DNA of 62,589 bases, from positions 1-62,589 of IMG/VR virus record IMGVR_UViG_3300046167_000817. One strand, given 5' to 3'. Shown here in pieces: positions 18,125 to 28,047 of the stretch (within the stretch, counting starts at the first letter, position 1; the number at the start of each line of letters is the position of its first letter). The notes beneath the pieces were generated by a model. It did not search any database, was not told where the DNA came from, and saw only the letters and a program-made list of their open reading frames with translations. The DNA comes from a virus. Position numbers and translations under genes: made by a program.

Positions 18125-18385
18125 ATGTCAAAAAAGAAAATAACAAAGGAGGAGCTTGAAAATTTACAAGCTAAAATATCAGTTTTAAATAATCTACAAT
18201 ATAAGCTAGGAGCATTAGCAGTAGACAAGAACAAAGTTTTAAAAGCATATGATACGGTCCGTGAAGACTTAAAAGCTATTCAGGTTGAGCTAGAAAAAAC
18301 TTATGGACGTGTTAGTATAAATGTTGAAGACGGTACCCTCACTGAAACAGAAGAAACAGATGAGCAAACTGATAAGAAAGATTAG
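18125..18385 (+). CDS. Coiled-coil protein with acidic tail, 86 aa
   Basis: Mostly helical with LQYKLGALAVDKNKVL and a central DLKAIQVELEKTYG, then a Glu/Thr/Asp-rich tail. Similar proteins precede the terminase genes in marine phages, from memory. Function unknown. It overlaps the next gene by 26 nt. Confidence 0.6.
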   Translation: MSKKKITKEELENLQAKISVLNNLQYKLGALAVDKNKVLKAYDTVREDLKAIQVELEKTYGRVSINVEDGTLTETEETDEQTDKKD

Positions 18386-18581
18386 TATTGGGAAAGACTA
18401 TAAAACAGACGCAATGCACTACGCTGTTGGCCAAGAAGTTTATGGAGGCCATACTATATGTGATATAATAGATGAAAAAGATAATTACTCTATTTACATA
18501 AAGAAAGGTGCAGATGTATTGCCATGGAAAAGTTTTAATAAAAACATGGCTATATCCGTTGAGTATAATTTACAATATTAA
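18360..18581 (+). CDS. Hypothetical protein, 73 aa
   Basis: Start at the ATG at 18360. Contains KISIGKDYKTDAMHYAVGQE, a pattern recalled from marine phage packaging loci. The last base is shared with the next ATG. Confidence 0.6.
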   Translation: MSKLIRKISIGKDYKTDAMHYAVGQEVYGGHTICDIIDEKDNYSIYIKKGADVLPWKSFNKNMAISVEYNLQY

Positions 18582-19168
18582 TGAAACCAATTTATTCCTT
18601 TTTAATAAAACCTAAAAAAGAAAGATACGACAATACAAAAAAGATTGGAGATAAAGAGTTAATATTAAACACAGATATATCTGATCATAAGTTTGTAAGT
18701 CGAGAAGCAGTGGTTTATGAAACACCTATAGCGCGTGATACACATATTAACAGAGGTGATGAGCTTTATGTTCATCATAACATATTTCGTCGTTGGCATG
18801 ATGTTAGAGGTATTGAACGCAATAGTAAAAGTTATTTTAAAGATAATTTATACTTCTGCGAACTTGAGCAAATATTTTTATACAAGCGTGATGGCATATG
18901 GAAAGCAAATCAAGGATTTAGTTTTGTAAAGCCTTTACTGAACGATGATAAGTTTTCAATAAATAAAGAAATGTCATTAACCGGTATTGTTAAATACGTA
19001 GATAACACGAATAATTTTAAGGTTAATGAAAAAATAGGATTTACTCCAGATAGTGAATATGAGTTTGTAATTGAAGGCGAAAGACTATATAGAGTAATAA
19101 ATAATGAAATATCTATACGTTATGGATTTAAAAAAACAGAAAGAGAGTATAATCCAAGCTGGCTATAA
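18581..19168 (+). CDS. Conserved hypothetical protein, 195 aa
   Basis: The segment INRGDELYVHHNIFRRWHD, followed by FCELEQIFLYK, reads like two beta-barrel units related in style to GroES-like folds. I cannot assign a function. It lies between the coiled-coil gene and the terminase genes and overlaps the next gene. Confidence 0.55.
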   Translation: MKPIYSFLIKPKKERYDNTKKIGDKELILNTDISDHKFVSREAVVYETPIARDTHINRGDELYVHHNIFRRWHDVRGIERNSKSYFKDNLYFCELEQIFLYKRDGIWKANQGFSFVKPLLNDDKFSINKEMSLTGIVKYVDNTNNFKVNEKIGFTPDSEYEFVIEGERLYRVINNEISIRYGFKKTEREYNPSWL

Positions 19169-19394
19169 AGCGGTTGACGAATTAGTTAAAGTAGCAAAAG
19201 AAGCTATAGTTGAAACTGATGACGACGTTTCTGCTGATAGACTAAAGAATGCAGCAGCTACAAAGAAGCTTGCAATATTCGATGCGTTCGAAATATTAAA
19301 TAGAATAGAAGTTGAAAAAAACTTACTTGAAAACAAACCAACGCAAATAAAAGAAAATACATTTTCGGGGTTTGCAGAAAAAAAATCTAAATAA
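19122..19394 (+). CDS. Candidate small terminase subunit, 90 aa
   Basis: Start chosen at the ATG at 19122; a longer frame begins at 19104. Helical protein with SADRLKNAAATKKLAIFDAF, ending just at the terminase large-subunit ATG. Position and size suggest TerS. No DNA-binding motif is obvious, so the call rests on context. Confidence 0.5.
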   Translation: MDLKKQKESIIQAGYKAVDELVKVAKEAIVETDDDVSADRLKNAAATKKLAIFDAFEILNRIEVEKNLLENKPTQIKENTFSGFAEKKSK

Positions 19395-21610
19395 TGTCAT
19401 ATCAACAAACATTATATAAGATTATTGAGCCAATTAAAAAAACTACTATTAGTAGATTAAACAAAGGCAAGAAATGGCAGTACGGATATAATGAAGAACA
19501 CGATGTTGTTGTTATTAGCAAGACAGGTAAAATAGGTGAAGTATATGAAATACAAAACTTACGAATAGCTTTACCTGCTGAAAAAGATGTGTATAGCAAA
19601 GATGATAAATGGATTCCTCATGAATATCCGCAAGAACTTAAAAGATTAAAAACAATATTTGATTGGAGAGATTATCCAGAAGAGTTAAAAGAAAAGTGGT
19701 ATGTATACATTGATAAAGAGTTTACTCGTAGAGAAGAGGGTTATTGGTTCCTTAACAAGAGCAGTAGCACTTATATCACTGGCACTCATTATATGTACTT
19801 GCAGTGGTCCAAGATTGATGTTGGGAAGCCAGACTTTCGAGAAGCAAACAGATTATTCTTCATATTCTGGGAAGCTTGCAAGGCAGACACAAGATGTTAT
19901 GGGATTTGCTACCTTAAGAATAGACGGTCTGGATTTAGCTTCATGTCAAGCAGCGAGACAGTTAATCAAGCTACAATCTCATCAGATTCTAGATTCGGAA
20001 TCTTATCGAAGACTGGTGCAGATGCAAAGAAGATGTTTACCGACAAGGTCGTACCAATTTCATCGCACTATCCATTCTTCTTCAAACCAATACAAGACGG
20101 AATGGACCGCCCCAAGACAGAGTTGGCCTACCGTGTCCCAGCATCCAAACTCACAAGAAAGTCCATCACCAGTGCAACCAAATCCAAGCCCCAAGAACTC
20201 GAAGGGCTCGATACAACAATAGACTGGAAGAACACAGGGGATAACTCATATGATGGTGAGAAGTTAAAATTATTAGTTCACGATGAATCTGGTAAATGGG
20301 AAAGACCAGATAATATATTAAATAATTGGAGAGTAACAAAAACAACCCTTAGACTAGGTAGTAGGATAATAGGAAAGTGTATGATGGGATCAACATCAAA
20401 CGCATTAGATAAGGGTGGTGATAACTTTAAAAAATTATATCATGCTTCAGACGTTACAAAACGAAACAGGAATGGACAAACAAGCTCTGGATTATATAGC
20501 TTATTCATACCTATGGAATGGAACTACGAAGGATTTATTGACGATTGCGGAATGCCTGTCTTTGAATCTGGAGATACTAGCCGTTGCGACAATTATGGAG
20601 AAACAATTGGAACAGGAGTTATTGAGCACTGGCAAAACGAAGCGGACGGTCTTAAAAGCGATCAAGACGCGCTAAATGAATTTTATCGTCAATTCCCGCG
20701 TACAGAAGAGCATGCGTTTAGAGACGAAACAAAAAATAGTATATTTAATTTACAAAAGATATACGAACAGATAGATTACAACGGAGATTTAAAAAACTCT
20801 GGGTTTGTATCAAAAGGAAACTTTCAATGGGAAAATGGTGTAAAAGATAGTAAAGTTATATTTATGCCGGATTTAAAAGGAAGATTTAATGTATCGTGGA
20901 TTCCACCGGTGCGTATGCAAAACGTTGTAATAAATAATAGAGGTAGAAAAACCCCAGGAAACGAACATTTAGGGGCTTTTGGATGTGATAGTTACGATAT
21001 ATCCGGAACGACAGATGGTCAAGGATCAAAAGGAGCATTGCATGGATTGACTAAGTTTAGCTTAGATGAAGCCCCTTCTAATAGTTTTTTTCTTGAATAT
21101 GTATCAAGACCTCCAACGGCAGAAATGTTTTTTGAAGATGTATTAATGGCATTAGTGTTTTACGGTATGCCTTTGCTTGCAGAAAATAATAAGCCTAGAC
21201 TTTTATATTATTTAAAAAGAAGAGGATATAGAGGATATTCTATGAACAGGCCAGATAAAAGTTATAATAAATTATCTGTAACAGAAAAAGAAGTAGGTGG
21301 AATTCCAAACTCTTCTGAAGATATTAGACAAGCACACGCAGCAGCTATTGAATCATATATAGATAGACATGTAGGATTAAAAGAAGATAACAACTATGGG
21401 GATCTTTATTTTGATCGTACATTAAATGATTGGGCTTTGTTTGATATAAATAAAAGAACAAAATTTGATGCAGCAATAAGTTCAGGGCTTGCAATAATGG
21501 CATGTAATAAAAATATGTATGCTCCTGCTGTAGTTAAAACAACAAAAAAATTAGAATTTGAATTTAAAAAATACAATAATCAAGGAAATTTTTCAAAAAT
21601 ATTAAAATAA
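19394..21610 (+). CDS. terL: Terminase large subunit, 738 aa
   Basis: DNA-packaging motor and nuclease. The degenerate Walker A is at about residues 173-180 (YLKNRRSG). Walker B is LLVHDE, with D297 and E298. The nuclease domain has FGCDSYD with D532. The R-R-S-G style P-loop resembles crAss-like and related phage terminases. About 19.78-20.24 kb within the ATPase region is much richer in G+C than the rest of the gene (for example 32 of 60 at 20101-20160), suggesting intragenic recombination. Start overlaps TerS by one base. Confidence 0.9.
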   Translation: MSYQQTLYKIIEPIKKTTISRLNKGKKWQYGYNEEHDVVVISKTGKIGEVYEIQNLRIALPAEKDVYSKDDKWIPHEYPQELKRLKTIFDWRDYPEELKEKWYVYIDKEFTRREEGYWFLNKSSSTYITGTHYMYLQWSKIDVGKPDFREANRLFFIFWEACKADTRCYGICYLKNRRSGFSFMSSSETVNQATISSDSRFGILSKTGADAKKMFTDKVVPISSHYPFFFKPIQDGMDRPKTELAYRVPASKLTRKSITSATKSKPQELEGLDTTIDWKNTGDNSYDGEKLKLLVHDESGKWERPDNILNNWRVTKTTLRLGSRIIGKCMMGSTSNALDKGGDNFKKLYHASDVTKRNRNGQTSSGLYSLFIPMEWNYEGFIDDCGMPVFESGDTSRCDNYGETIGTGVIEHWQNEADGLKSDQDALNEFYRQFPRTEEHAFRDETKNSIFNLQKIYEQIDYNGDLKNSGFVSKGNFQWENGVKDSKVIFMPDLKGRFNVSWIPPVRMQNVVINNRGRKTPGNEHLGAFGCDSYDISGTTDGQGSKGALHGLTKFSLDEAPSNSFFLEYVSRPPTAEMFFEDVLMALVFYGMPLLAENNKPRLLYYLKRRGYRGYSMNRPDKSYNKLSVTEKEVGGIPNSSEDIRQAHAAAIESYIDRHVGLKEDNNYGDLYFDRTLNDWALFDINKRTKFDAAISSGLAIMACNKNMYAPAVVKTTKKLEFEFKKYNNQGNFSKILK

Positions 21611-24034
21611 ATGGCAAAGTCACACCCAACAGGATTATTCCCGAGTCAATCAGTATCTAATGCAGAGAAGTCAAGTTTAGAATATGGACAAAAGATAGGA
21701 AGAGCTATTGAATCAGAATGGTTTAAAAGAGATTCTGGTACTTCAAGGTATCAGTCTAATCGTGAAAATTTTCATAGATTAAGATTATATGCAAGAGGAG
21801 AGCAATCAATACAAAAGTATAAAGACGAGTTGTCAATAAACGGAGACTTATCTTATTTAAATTTAGATTGGAAGCCAGTGCCAATTATTCCTAAGTTTGT
21901 AGATATTGTTGTTAATGGTATTGCAGAAAGAATGTATGATATAAAAGCTTATTCGTGTAGCCCCGCGGCAGTTCAAAAAAGAAGCCAGTACATGGAGAAT
22001 GTTACAAGAGATATGAAAATTAAAGAATACGCTGAAAAAGTGCAGAAAGAGTTGGGGATGAATATTTATAAAACAGATAAAGAAAAATTACCTTATGACA
22101 AGTCTGAACTTGAAATTCATATGCAAATGGATTATAAGCAAGGCATTGAAATAGCACAAGAAGAAGCTTTAAGGAATGTAATGGATAAAAACAAATATGA
22201 GCTAACTAAAAAAAGGTTAGATTATGACATAGCTGTTATTGGTATGGCTTGTGTAAAAAATTCATTTAATACTGCTGATGGAATTAATATAAAGTATGTT
22301 GACCCTTCTGACATTGTGTTTTCTTTTACTGAATCACCTTATTTTGATGATTTATATTATGTAGGTGAAATTAAAAAAATAAGCATAGTTGAATTAAAAA
22401 AAGAATTTCCACAACTAACTGATGAAGAAATACAAGTTATAGAAGACAACGGATATGGCTCTGGTCATTTACTTTATAATAAATCATACGGAGCGGTAGA
22501 CGGAGATGACGATGGTTTTGTGTATGTATTATATTTTGAATATAAAACTTATCAAAATCAAACTTATAAAATTAAAGAGACAACCTCTGGTGGTAAAAAA
22601 GCTATTAGAAAAGAAGATACTTTTGACCCTCCTGCAGATCAAAGAGCTAGGTTTGAAAAAGTAAACAGAACTATAGAAGTGTTATATTCTGGCGCTAAAA
22701 TAATTGGAAGTGAAAATGTTTTGGAATGGAAACTAGCTGAGAACATGACAAGACCTAAGTCAGATACTACTAAAGTTGAAATGTCATATAATATTGTTGC
22801 ACCAAGAATGTATAAGGGAAAACTAGAATCACTAGTTAGCCGAATGACTACGTTTGCCGATATGATTCAGTTAACTCATTTAAAGCTACAACAAGTGTTG
22901 TCAAGAATGGTTCCAGATGGAGTGTTTTTAGACGCTGATGGGATTGCAGAAGTTGATTTAGGAAATGGCACAAACTATAACCCACAAGAAGCTTTAAATA
23001 TGTTTTTTCAAACAGGATCAGTTATAGGAAGATCAATGACTCAAGATGGAGAGTTTAATAATGGAAGAGTACCTATTCAAGAATTACAAAGTAGTAGTGG
23101 AGGTGCAAAAATACAAAGTCTTATTACTGCGTATAATTATTATTTGCAAAACATGAGAGATGTTACCGGCCTTAATGAAGCAAGGGATGGTTCGGTTCCT
23201 GATAAAAATGCTTTAGTAGGTTTACAAAAATTAGCAGCAGCAAACTCAAATACTGCTACAAGACATGTGTTACAGTCCGGTTTATATCTTACTTTAAAAA
23301 CCGCAGAAGCAGTAAGCTTAAGAATAGCGGATGTATTAGAATTTGCAAATACTAAAAATTCTTTTATAAATTCTTTAGGCAAGTTTAATTTAGCAAATCT
23401 GCAAGAAGTGGCGGAGTTACATTTACATGATTTTGGTATATTCTTAGAACTTACTCCTGATGAAGAAGAGCGCCAAAGATTAGAAAATAACATTCAAATG
23501 GCTTTGCAAAAAGATCAAGTTGCTTTAGAAGATGTAATTGATATAAGAGAAGTTAAAAATTTAAAATTAGCTAATCAATTATTAAAAGTTAGAAAAAGAA
23601 AAAAAATGGAAACTGATCAAGCTTTAAAAACTAGGAATATACAATTACAAACAGAAGCTAATGCAAAAGCTGCAGAAGCGGCAGCAGCAACGGACATTCA
23701 AAAAAATCAAGTATTTTCAGAAAGCAAGATGAAAATTAATCAAGCTCAAACAGAATTTGATATAAAGAAACTTGAAAGAGAGGCGGCTATTAAAAAAGAA
23801 CTTATGCTTCATGAGTTTCAATTAAACGTAAAGCTTAAAGAAATGGATTTACAAGTGATTAATGATAAAGACAAGTATCGTGAAGATAGAAAAGATGATA
23901 GAACAAAAATACAAGCTTCACAACAGTCTGAATTAATAGACCAAAGAAAAAATAATAAACCACCAAAAAAGTTTGAATCTGCAGGATTTGATAATTTAGG
24001 AGGCTTTGGATTAGAACAATTTGATCCTAAATAA
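21611..24034 (+). CDS. Portal protein, 807 aa
   Basis: Dodecameric DNA gate at the capsid vertex. The N-terminal region includes LNLDWKPVPIIPKFVDIVV, the strongest match I recall to portals of Bacteroidota podoviruses. There is a long helical region near residues 430-640 and a charged coiled-coil C-terminus. It starts one base after the terminase stop, the standard order. Confidence 0.85.
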   Translation: MAKSHPTGLFPSQSVSNAEKSSLEYGQKIGRAIESEWFKRDSGTSRYQSNRENFHRLRLYARGEQSIQKYKDELSINGDLSYLNLDWKPVPIIPKFVDIVVNGIAERMYDIKAYSCSPAAVQKRSQYMENVTRDMKIKEYAEKVQKELGMNIYKTDKEKLPYDKSELEIHMQMDYKQGIEIAQEEALRNVMDKNKYELTKKRLDYDIAVIGMACVKNSFNTADGINIKYVDPSDIVFSFTESPYFDDLYYVGEIKKISIVELKKEFPQLTDEEIQVIEDNGYGSGHLLYNKSYGAVDGDDDGFVYVLYFEYKTYQNQTYKIKETTSGGKKAIRKEDTFDPPADQRARFEKVNRTIEVLYSGAKIIGSENVLEWKLAENMTRPKSDTTKVEMSYNIVAPRMYKGKLESLVSRMTTFADMIQLTHLKLQQVLSRMVPDGVFLDADGIAEVDLGNGTNYNPQEALNMFFQTGSVIGRSMTQDGEFNNGRVPIQELQSSSGGAKIQSLITAYNYYLQNMRDVTGLNEARDGSVPDKNALVGLQKLAAANSNTATRHVLQSGLYLTLKTAEAVSLRIADVLEFANTKNSFINSLGKFNLANLQEVAELHLHDFGIFLELTPDEEERQRLENNIQMALQKDQVALEDVIDIREVKNLKLANQLLKVRKRKKMETDQALKTRNIQLQTEANAKAAEAAAATDIQKNQVFSESKMKINQAQTEFDIKKLEREAAIKKELMLHEFQLNVKLKEMDLQVINDKDKYREDRKDDRTKIQASQQSELIDQRKNNKPPKKFESAGFDNLGGFGLEQFDPK

Positions 24035-24052
24035 TAATTAAATAATAAAAAA

Positions 24053-24370
24053 ATGGGTAAAGTAGTAAAAAACGATTGGACCGGTAGTATAAACGGTTCA
24101 GCATATTCAACAGCGAGTTCAGCTGCAATAACACCAACATCAGGCCATGTATGGGTTGCAATAACAATGCTATCCGACAGTGTTTTTGATAGTAGTAGTG
24201 GTTTAGTTGCAGAAAGCGCAACAACATATGTTAATACGGAAGGCATTGGAGCAGGAGCTGCAGGCTTAGTAGTTGACAGTGTAACATTCCCAAAAGGAGT
24301 AACAATTTATGGTCGTTGGACTGAAATTGATGTAGCTTCAGGAACTATTGTTGCATATCAAGGCTTATAA
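24053..24370 (+). CDS. Probable head decoration or small structural protein, 105 aa
   Basis: Beta-rich, Ser/Thr/Ala-rich small protein ending GVTIYGRWTEIDVASG. It lies between portal and scaffold, where phages often carry capsid accessory proteins. No firm family. Confidence 0.55.
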   Translation: MGKVVKNDWTGSINGSAYSTASSAAITPTSGHVWVAITMLSDSVFDSSSGLVAESATTYVNTEGIGAGAAGLVVDSVTFPKGVTIYGRWTEIDVASGTIVAYQGL

Positions 24371-24421
24371 GGTTAATTATTCTTACCTTTATTAAAAGAA
24401 TAAATACAATTATATTATATT

Positions 24422-25630
24422 ATGTCAGAAGAAATTAAAGCAAAAGTTGTAGAAGGTGATAACCCGTCTATAGCTGAAAAAGAAACGAAAGTCCTTAAAA
24501 AAATGGGGCTTGATACTGGGACTGAAACAGTCACTAAAGTAGATTTAAGACAACCTAAAGAAGAAAACAATGCCACTGAAGAGCAAAGCACAGATGAGAT
24601 TTCTGTTCGCGACGGATCCGAAGCTAGCGAAGAAATACGTAAAAAAAACGAAACGCAACCTAAAGAGTCTACCGGAGAAAGTAAAGAAAAAGAAGAAAAA
24701 GAAGAAGCGATAATTGAGGAAGTTGTAAATGAAGAGCCTAAAGCAAATCAAATAAAAACTGAAGAGCCTAAAGCAATTACGGAAAAAGAACCTGAAATAA
24801 ACATACCAGAGGGTATTGGTGATCTTGTAAACTTTATGAATGAAACGGGGGGATCTATGCAAGACTATGTGCGATTAAATAAAGATTATGATAAACTTGA
24901 TAATGATAATTTATTAAAAGAATATTATAACACAACAAAACCTCACCTTAATTCTGAAGAAATTAACTTTTTAGTAGAAGATAATTTTTCGTATGATGAT
25001 GAAATAGATGATGCTAAAGATATTAAAAGAAAGCAATTAGCTTTTAAAGAGGAGCTTGCAAAAGCAAAAGCGCATTTGCATGGGCAAAAAGAAAAATACT
25101 ATAAAGAAGTAAAGCCTTCTGCTAATCTAAATTTAGAACAGCAAAAAGCAATTGACTTTTTTAATAGATACAGTAATGAGCAGCAAGCAGTTGCTCAGGT
25201 TAAAGAGAAAGCGACAGATACGTTTAATCAAAAAACAAATGAAGTTTTCAATCAAGAATTCAAAGGTTTTGATTTCGATATTGATAACAGGAAATTTAAA
25301 TTTAAACTAAAAGATGTTGATAAAGTTAAAAATACTCAAATGGACATTATGAATGTTGTAGGAAGTTACCTAGACAAAGATAATGTAACACTTCAAGATG
25401 GGTATGGTTATCATAAAGCATTATTTGCCGCAAAAAACGCTGATAGCATAGCTAATCATTTTTATCAGCTTGGTAAAACAGAAGCCGTAAAAGAAATCTC
25501 AGCAGAGTCCAAAAATATAAACATGGACCCGAGACAATCTAGTGGTGGTTTTGTTGAATCAGGAGGAATAAAAGTAAGAGCAATATCAGGAGACGATAGT
25601 TCAAAGCTACGTATTAAGTTAAAAAAATAA
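24422..25630 (+). CDS. Scaffold-like head assembly protein, 402 aa
   Basis: A very acidic, Lys/Glu-rich disordered N-terminal third (about residues 1-125) leads to helical segments, then a short C-terminal region rich in Asp/Ser/Lys. It is immediately upstream of the major capsid gene. Composition and place fit a scaffolding protein. Confidence 0.7.
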   Translation: MSEEIKAKVVEGDNPSIAEKETKVLKKMGLDTGTETVTKVDLRQPKEENNATEEQSTDEISVRDGSEASEEIRKKNETQPKESTGESKEKEEKEEAIIEEVVNEEPKANQIKTEEPKAITEKEPEINIPEGIGDLVNFMNETGGSMQDYVRLNKDYDKLDNDNLLKEYYNTTKPHLNSEEINFLVEDNFSYDDEIDDAKDIKRKQLAFKEELAKAKAHLHGQKEKYYKEVKPSANLNLEQQKAIDFFNRYSNEQQAVAQVKEKATDTFNQKTNEVFNQEFKGFDFDIDNRKFKFKLKDVDKVKNTQMDIMNVVGSYLDKDNVTLQDGYGYHKALFAAKNADSIANHFYQLGKTEAVKEISAESKNINMDPRQSSGGFVESGGIKVRAISGDDSSKLRIKLKK

Positions 25631-25653
25631 ATAATAATTAAAATTAAAATAAA

Positions 25654-27102
25654 ATGGCAGCAATAACTCCATCAGCTGGAGGCTCGTTGAACTCAACGCC
25701 AGCACCAGCTAAACAGACATTATCGTCTAACTACCTATCATTTACAGGTGGTTCAAACGATTGGTCTCAGCAGTATTTACCGGACTTATATGAGCAGGAA
25801 GCAGAAGTATTTGGAAACAGATCAATAGCTTCTTTCTTAAGAATGGTAAGCGCTGAAATGCCTATGACTTCTGACCAAGTAGTTTGGTCTGAGCAAGGTA
25901 GATTACATTTACACTATAAAGGTGCAGCAGTAGCTAACACTGGTGTAATTACAATAGCTTCTTCAGGAACTCACGCAGTAAGAGTAGGTCAAACTATCGT
26001 ATTAAGCGATAACACGACTTCTCCTACAGTAATTAAAGCGTATATTTCTGCAGTAGCAGCGGACAACACAACTTTAACAGCAATACCTTATACAGGTGGT
26101 GCAACAGTGGGAGCTGTGTCAGGTTTCGTAACAACAGATGACGATGGTACAGCAACTTGTGACTTATTCGTGTATGGTTCTGAATTTAAAAAAGGAACAG
26201 CAGGAATGACAAACGCAGTACAACCATCTTTTGCGTCTTTAACTAACAAACCAATTATCATTAAAGATAAGTATGAAGTTTCAGGATCTGACTCTTCTCA
26301 AATTGGATGGGTTGAAGTAACAGGAGAACAAGGACAGTCAGGTTACCTATGGTATTTAAAAGCTGAAGGTGACACAAGACAAAGATTTGAAGATAACCTA
26401 GAAATGGCAATGATTGAAGGGGAACTAGCAGCAGCAGCTGGTGGTGTAGACTCTCAATTAGGTACAGCTGGAGCGGAAGCAACTGCAGGTACTGAAGGTC
26501 TTTTTGCGGCAGTAACTTCAAGAGGTCATGTTACTACTGGTATCGCAGGTACTTCTCCAACAGACGATTTAGGTTCTTTCGATAACATTCTTAAGAAATT
26601 TGATTCTCAAGGAGCAATTGAAGAAAACATGTTATTTATTAATAGAGAAGTATCTCTAGCAATTGATGATATGTTAGCTACTCAAAATTCTTACGGAGCA
26701 GGTGGTACATCTTACGGTGTATTCTCTAACAGTGAGGATATGGCGCTTAACTTAGGCTTTTCAGGATTTAGAAGAGGTTCTTATGACTTTTACAAAACTG
26801 ACTGGAAATACTTAAACGACGGGTCAACAAGAGGTATAATTGAAAACGACGTAAGAGGTATAATTGTGCCAGCTGGTACATCTACTGTTTATGACCAAAT
26901 TCTTGGTAAAAACATTAAAAGACCTTTCCTACACGTTAGATATAGATCTTCTCAATCAGATGATAGAAAAATGAAATCTTGGACAACTGGATCAGTAGGT
27001 GGAAACTTCACTTCAGATTTAGATGCAATGGAGGTTCACTACCTATCAGAAAGATGTTTAATTACTCAAGGTGCTAATAACTTTATGTTATTAACTTCTT
27101 AA
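25654..27102 (+). CDS. Major capsid protein, 482 aa
   Basis: HK97-fold type inferred from length, position after the scaffold, and codon use that is unusually regular and C-ending in places, as in highly expressed genes. The N-terminus contains NDWSQQYLPDLYEQEAEVFG. The later segments GWVEVTGEQGQSGYLWYLK and LHVRYRSSQSD fit a beta-rich shell protein. A terminator follows. Confidence 0.85.
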   Translation: MAAITPSAGGSLNSTPAPAKQTLSSNYLSFTGGSNDWSQQYLPDLYEQEAEVFGNRSIASFLRMVSAEMPMTSDQVVWSEQGRLHLHYKGAAVANTGVITIASSGTHAVRVGQTIVLSDNTTSPTVIKAYISAVAADNTTLTAIPYTGGATVGAVSGFVTTDDDGTATCDLFVYGSEFKKGTAGMTNAVQPSFASLTNKPIIIKDKYEVSGSDSSQIGWVEVTGEQGQSGYLWYLKAEGDTRQRFEDNLEMAMIEGELAAAAGGVDSQLGTAGAEATAGTEGLFAAVTSRGHVTTGIAGTSPTDDLGSFDNILKKFDSQGAIEENMLFINREVSLAIDDMLATQNSYGAGGTSYGVFSNSEDMALNLGFSGFRRGSYDFYKTDWKYLNDGSTRGIIENDVRGIIVPAGTSTVYDQILGKNIKRPFLHVRYRSSQSDDRKMKSWTTGSVGGNFTSDLDAMEVHYLSERCLITQGANNFMLLTS

Positions 27103-27116
27103 ATTTTTCTCTGTAG

Positions 27117-27155
27117 AGCAGGGCGTTGTAATAGCGCCCTAGCTTTACTTTTTAC
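27117..27155 (+). terminator. Stem-loop terminator after capsid gene
   Basis: AGGGCG (27120-27125) pairs with CGCCCT (27135-27140), extended by AGC/GCT around one bulged A. A T-rich tract (tttactttttact) follows. It would keep capsid mRNA at high level relative to downstream genes. Confidence 0.75.
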
Positions 27156-27176
27156 TAACTTATATTATATTATATC

Positions 27177-27995
27177 ATGAATAAAAAAACAAAAGCTCTA
27201 AAGAGCACAGATACAGTCGTTGCAGAAGCACCTGTTAAAGAAATAATCAGACAAGAGCCAGTAGCTAAAAAGCCTACTTGGCCAATCAAAGACAGAATGT
27301 ATGTCTTAAAAGAAGGGTTGTCTCCTCTTACTTATACAATTAAAAGCTCCAACATATACTATTTTGATGAAGAAAAAGGGTATGAAAGAGAATTAAAATA
27401 TACCACAAATCAAAAAACATCTTTTGTAGATGAATTTAATGGAGACTCTAAGTTAGCACATATAACTTTTGAAGACGGAATGTTAAACGTACCGAAATCA
27501 AAACAAACACTGCAAAAACTTTTATCTCTATATCATCCACAAAGAAACAGTTTGTTTTTTGAATTTGATCCAGCAGCACAAGCAGAAGATGAATTAGATA
27601 TGATTGAAGTAGAAGTTGATGCGTTAAACGTAGCAATGAACATGGATATTGACCAAGTTGAAGCTGTAGTGCGTACAGAAATTGGAAATAAAGCATCTCA
27701 GATGACTTCTAAGGAACTTAAACGTGATTTAATTAATCTAGCTAAGAAAGATCCTAGATTGTTCTTAGAACTCGCGTCTGATGAAAACATTCAAATTAGA
27801 AATATGGGTATTAGAGCGGTTGAAGCAGGAATTATTAAGCTATCAGCTGATCAAAGAACCTTTATGTGGGGCTCAAATAATAAAAAGCTACTTACAGTAC
27901 CATATGAAGAAAATCCATATTCAGCTTTAACAGCATTCTTTAAAACAGATGAAGGAGTTGAAATTTACACTGCTGTTGAAAAAAGATTAAAGTAG
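27177..27995 (+). CDS. Head-tail region protein, 272 aa
   Basis: First gene after the capsid. Basic N-terminus, a central acidic segment (AEDELDMIEVEVDALN) and a C-terminal helical domain. In Bacteroidota podoviruses this slot holds a ring or internal protein. Assignment by position only. Confidence 0.6.
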   Translation: MNKKTKALKSTDTVVAEAPVKEIIRQEPVAKKPTWPIKDRMYVLKEGLSPLTYTIKSSNIYYFDEEKGYERELKYTTNQKTSFVDEFNGDSKLAHITFEDGMLNVPKSKQTLQKLLSLYHPQRNSLFFEFDPAAQAEDELDMIEVEVDALNVAMNMDIDQVEAVVRTEIGNKASQMTSKELKRDLINLAKKDPRLFLELASDENIQIRNMGIRAVEAGIIKLSADQRTFMWGSNNKKLLTVPYEENPYSALTAFFKTDEGVEIYTAVEKRLK

Positions 27996-28009
27996 TCACT
28001 AATAGTCAC

Positions 28010-28025
28010 GGCCCTTAAGTGGGCC
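28010..28025 (+). other. Stem-loop between head-tail genes
   Basis: GGCCC, loop TTAAGT, GGGCC. No T tract follows, so it may stabilise or process mRNA rather than terminate. CCTTA/TAAGG provides an alternative pairing. Confidence 0.5.
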
Positions 28026-28047
28026 TAAGGCTATAATAAATAATAAT

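Noticed and set aside
19701-20222. 173-aa + strand frame inside the terminase gene
   Set aside because: Out of frame with TerL; explained by the G+C-rich patch lacking stops.
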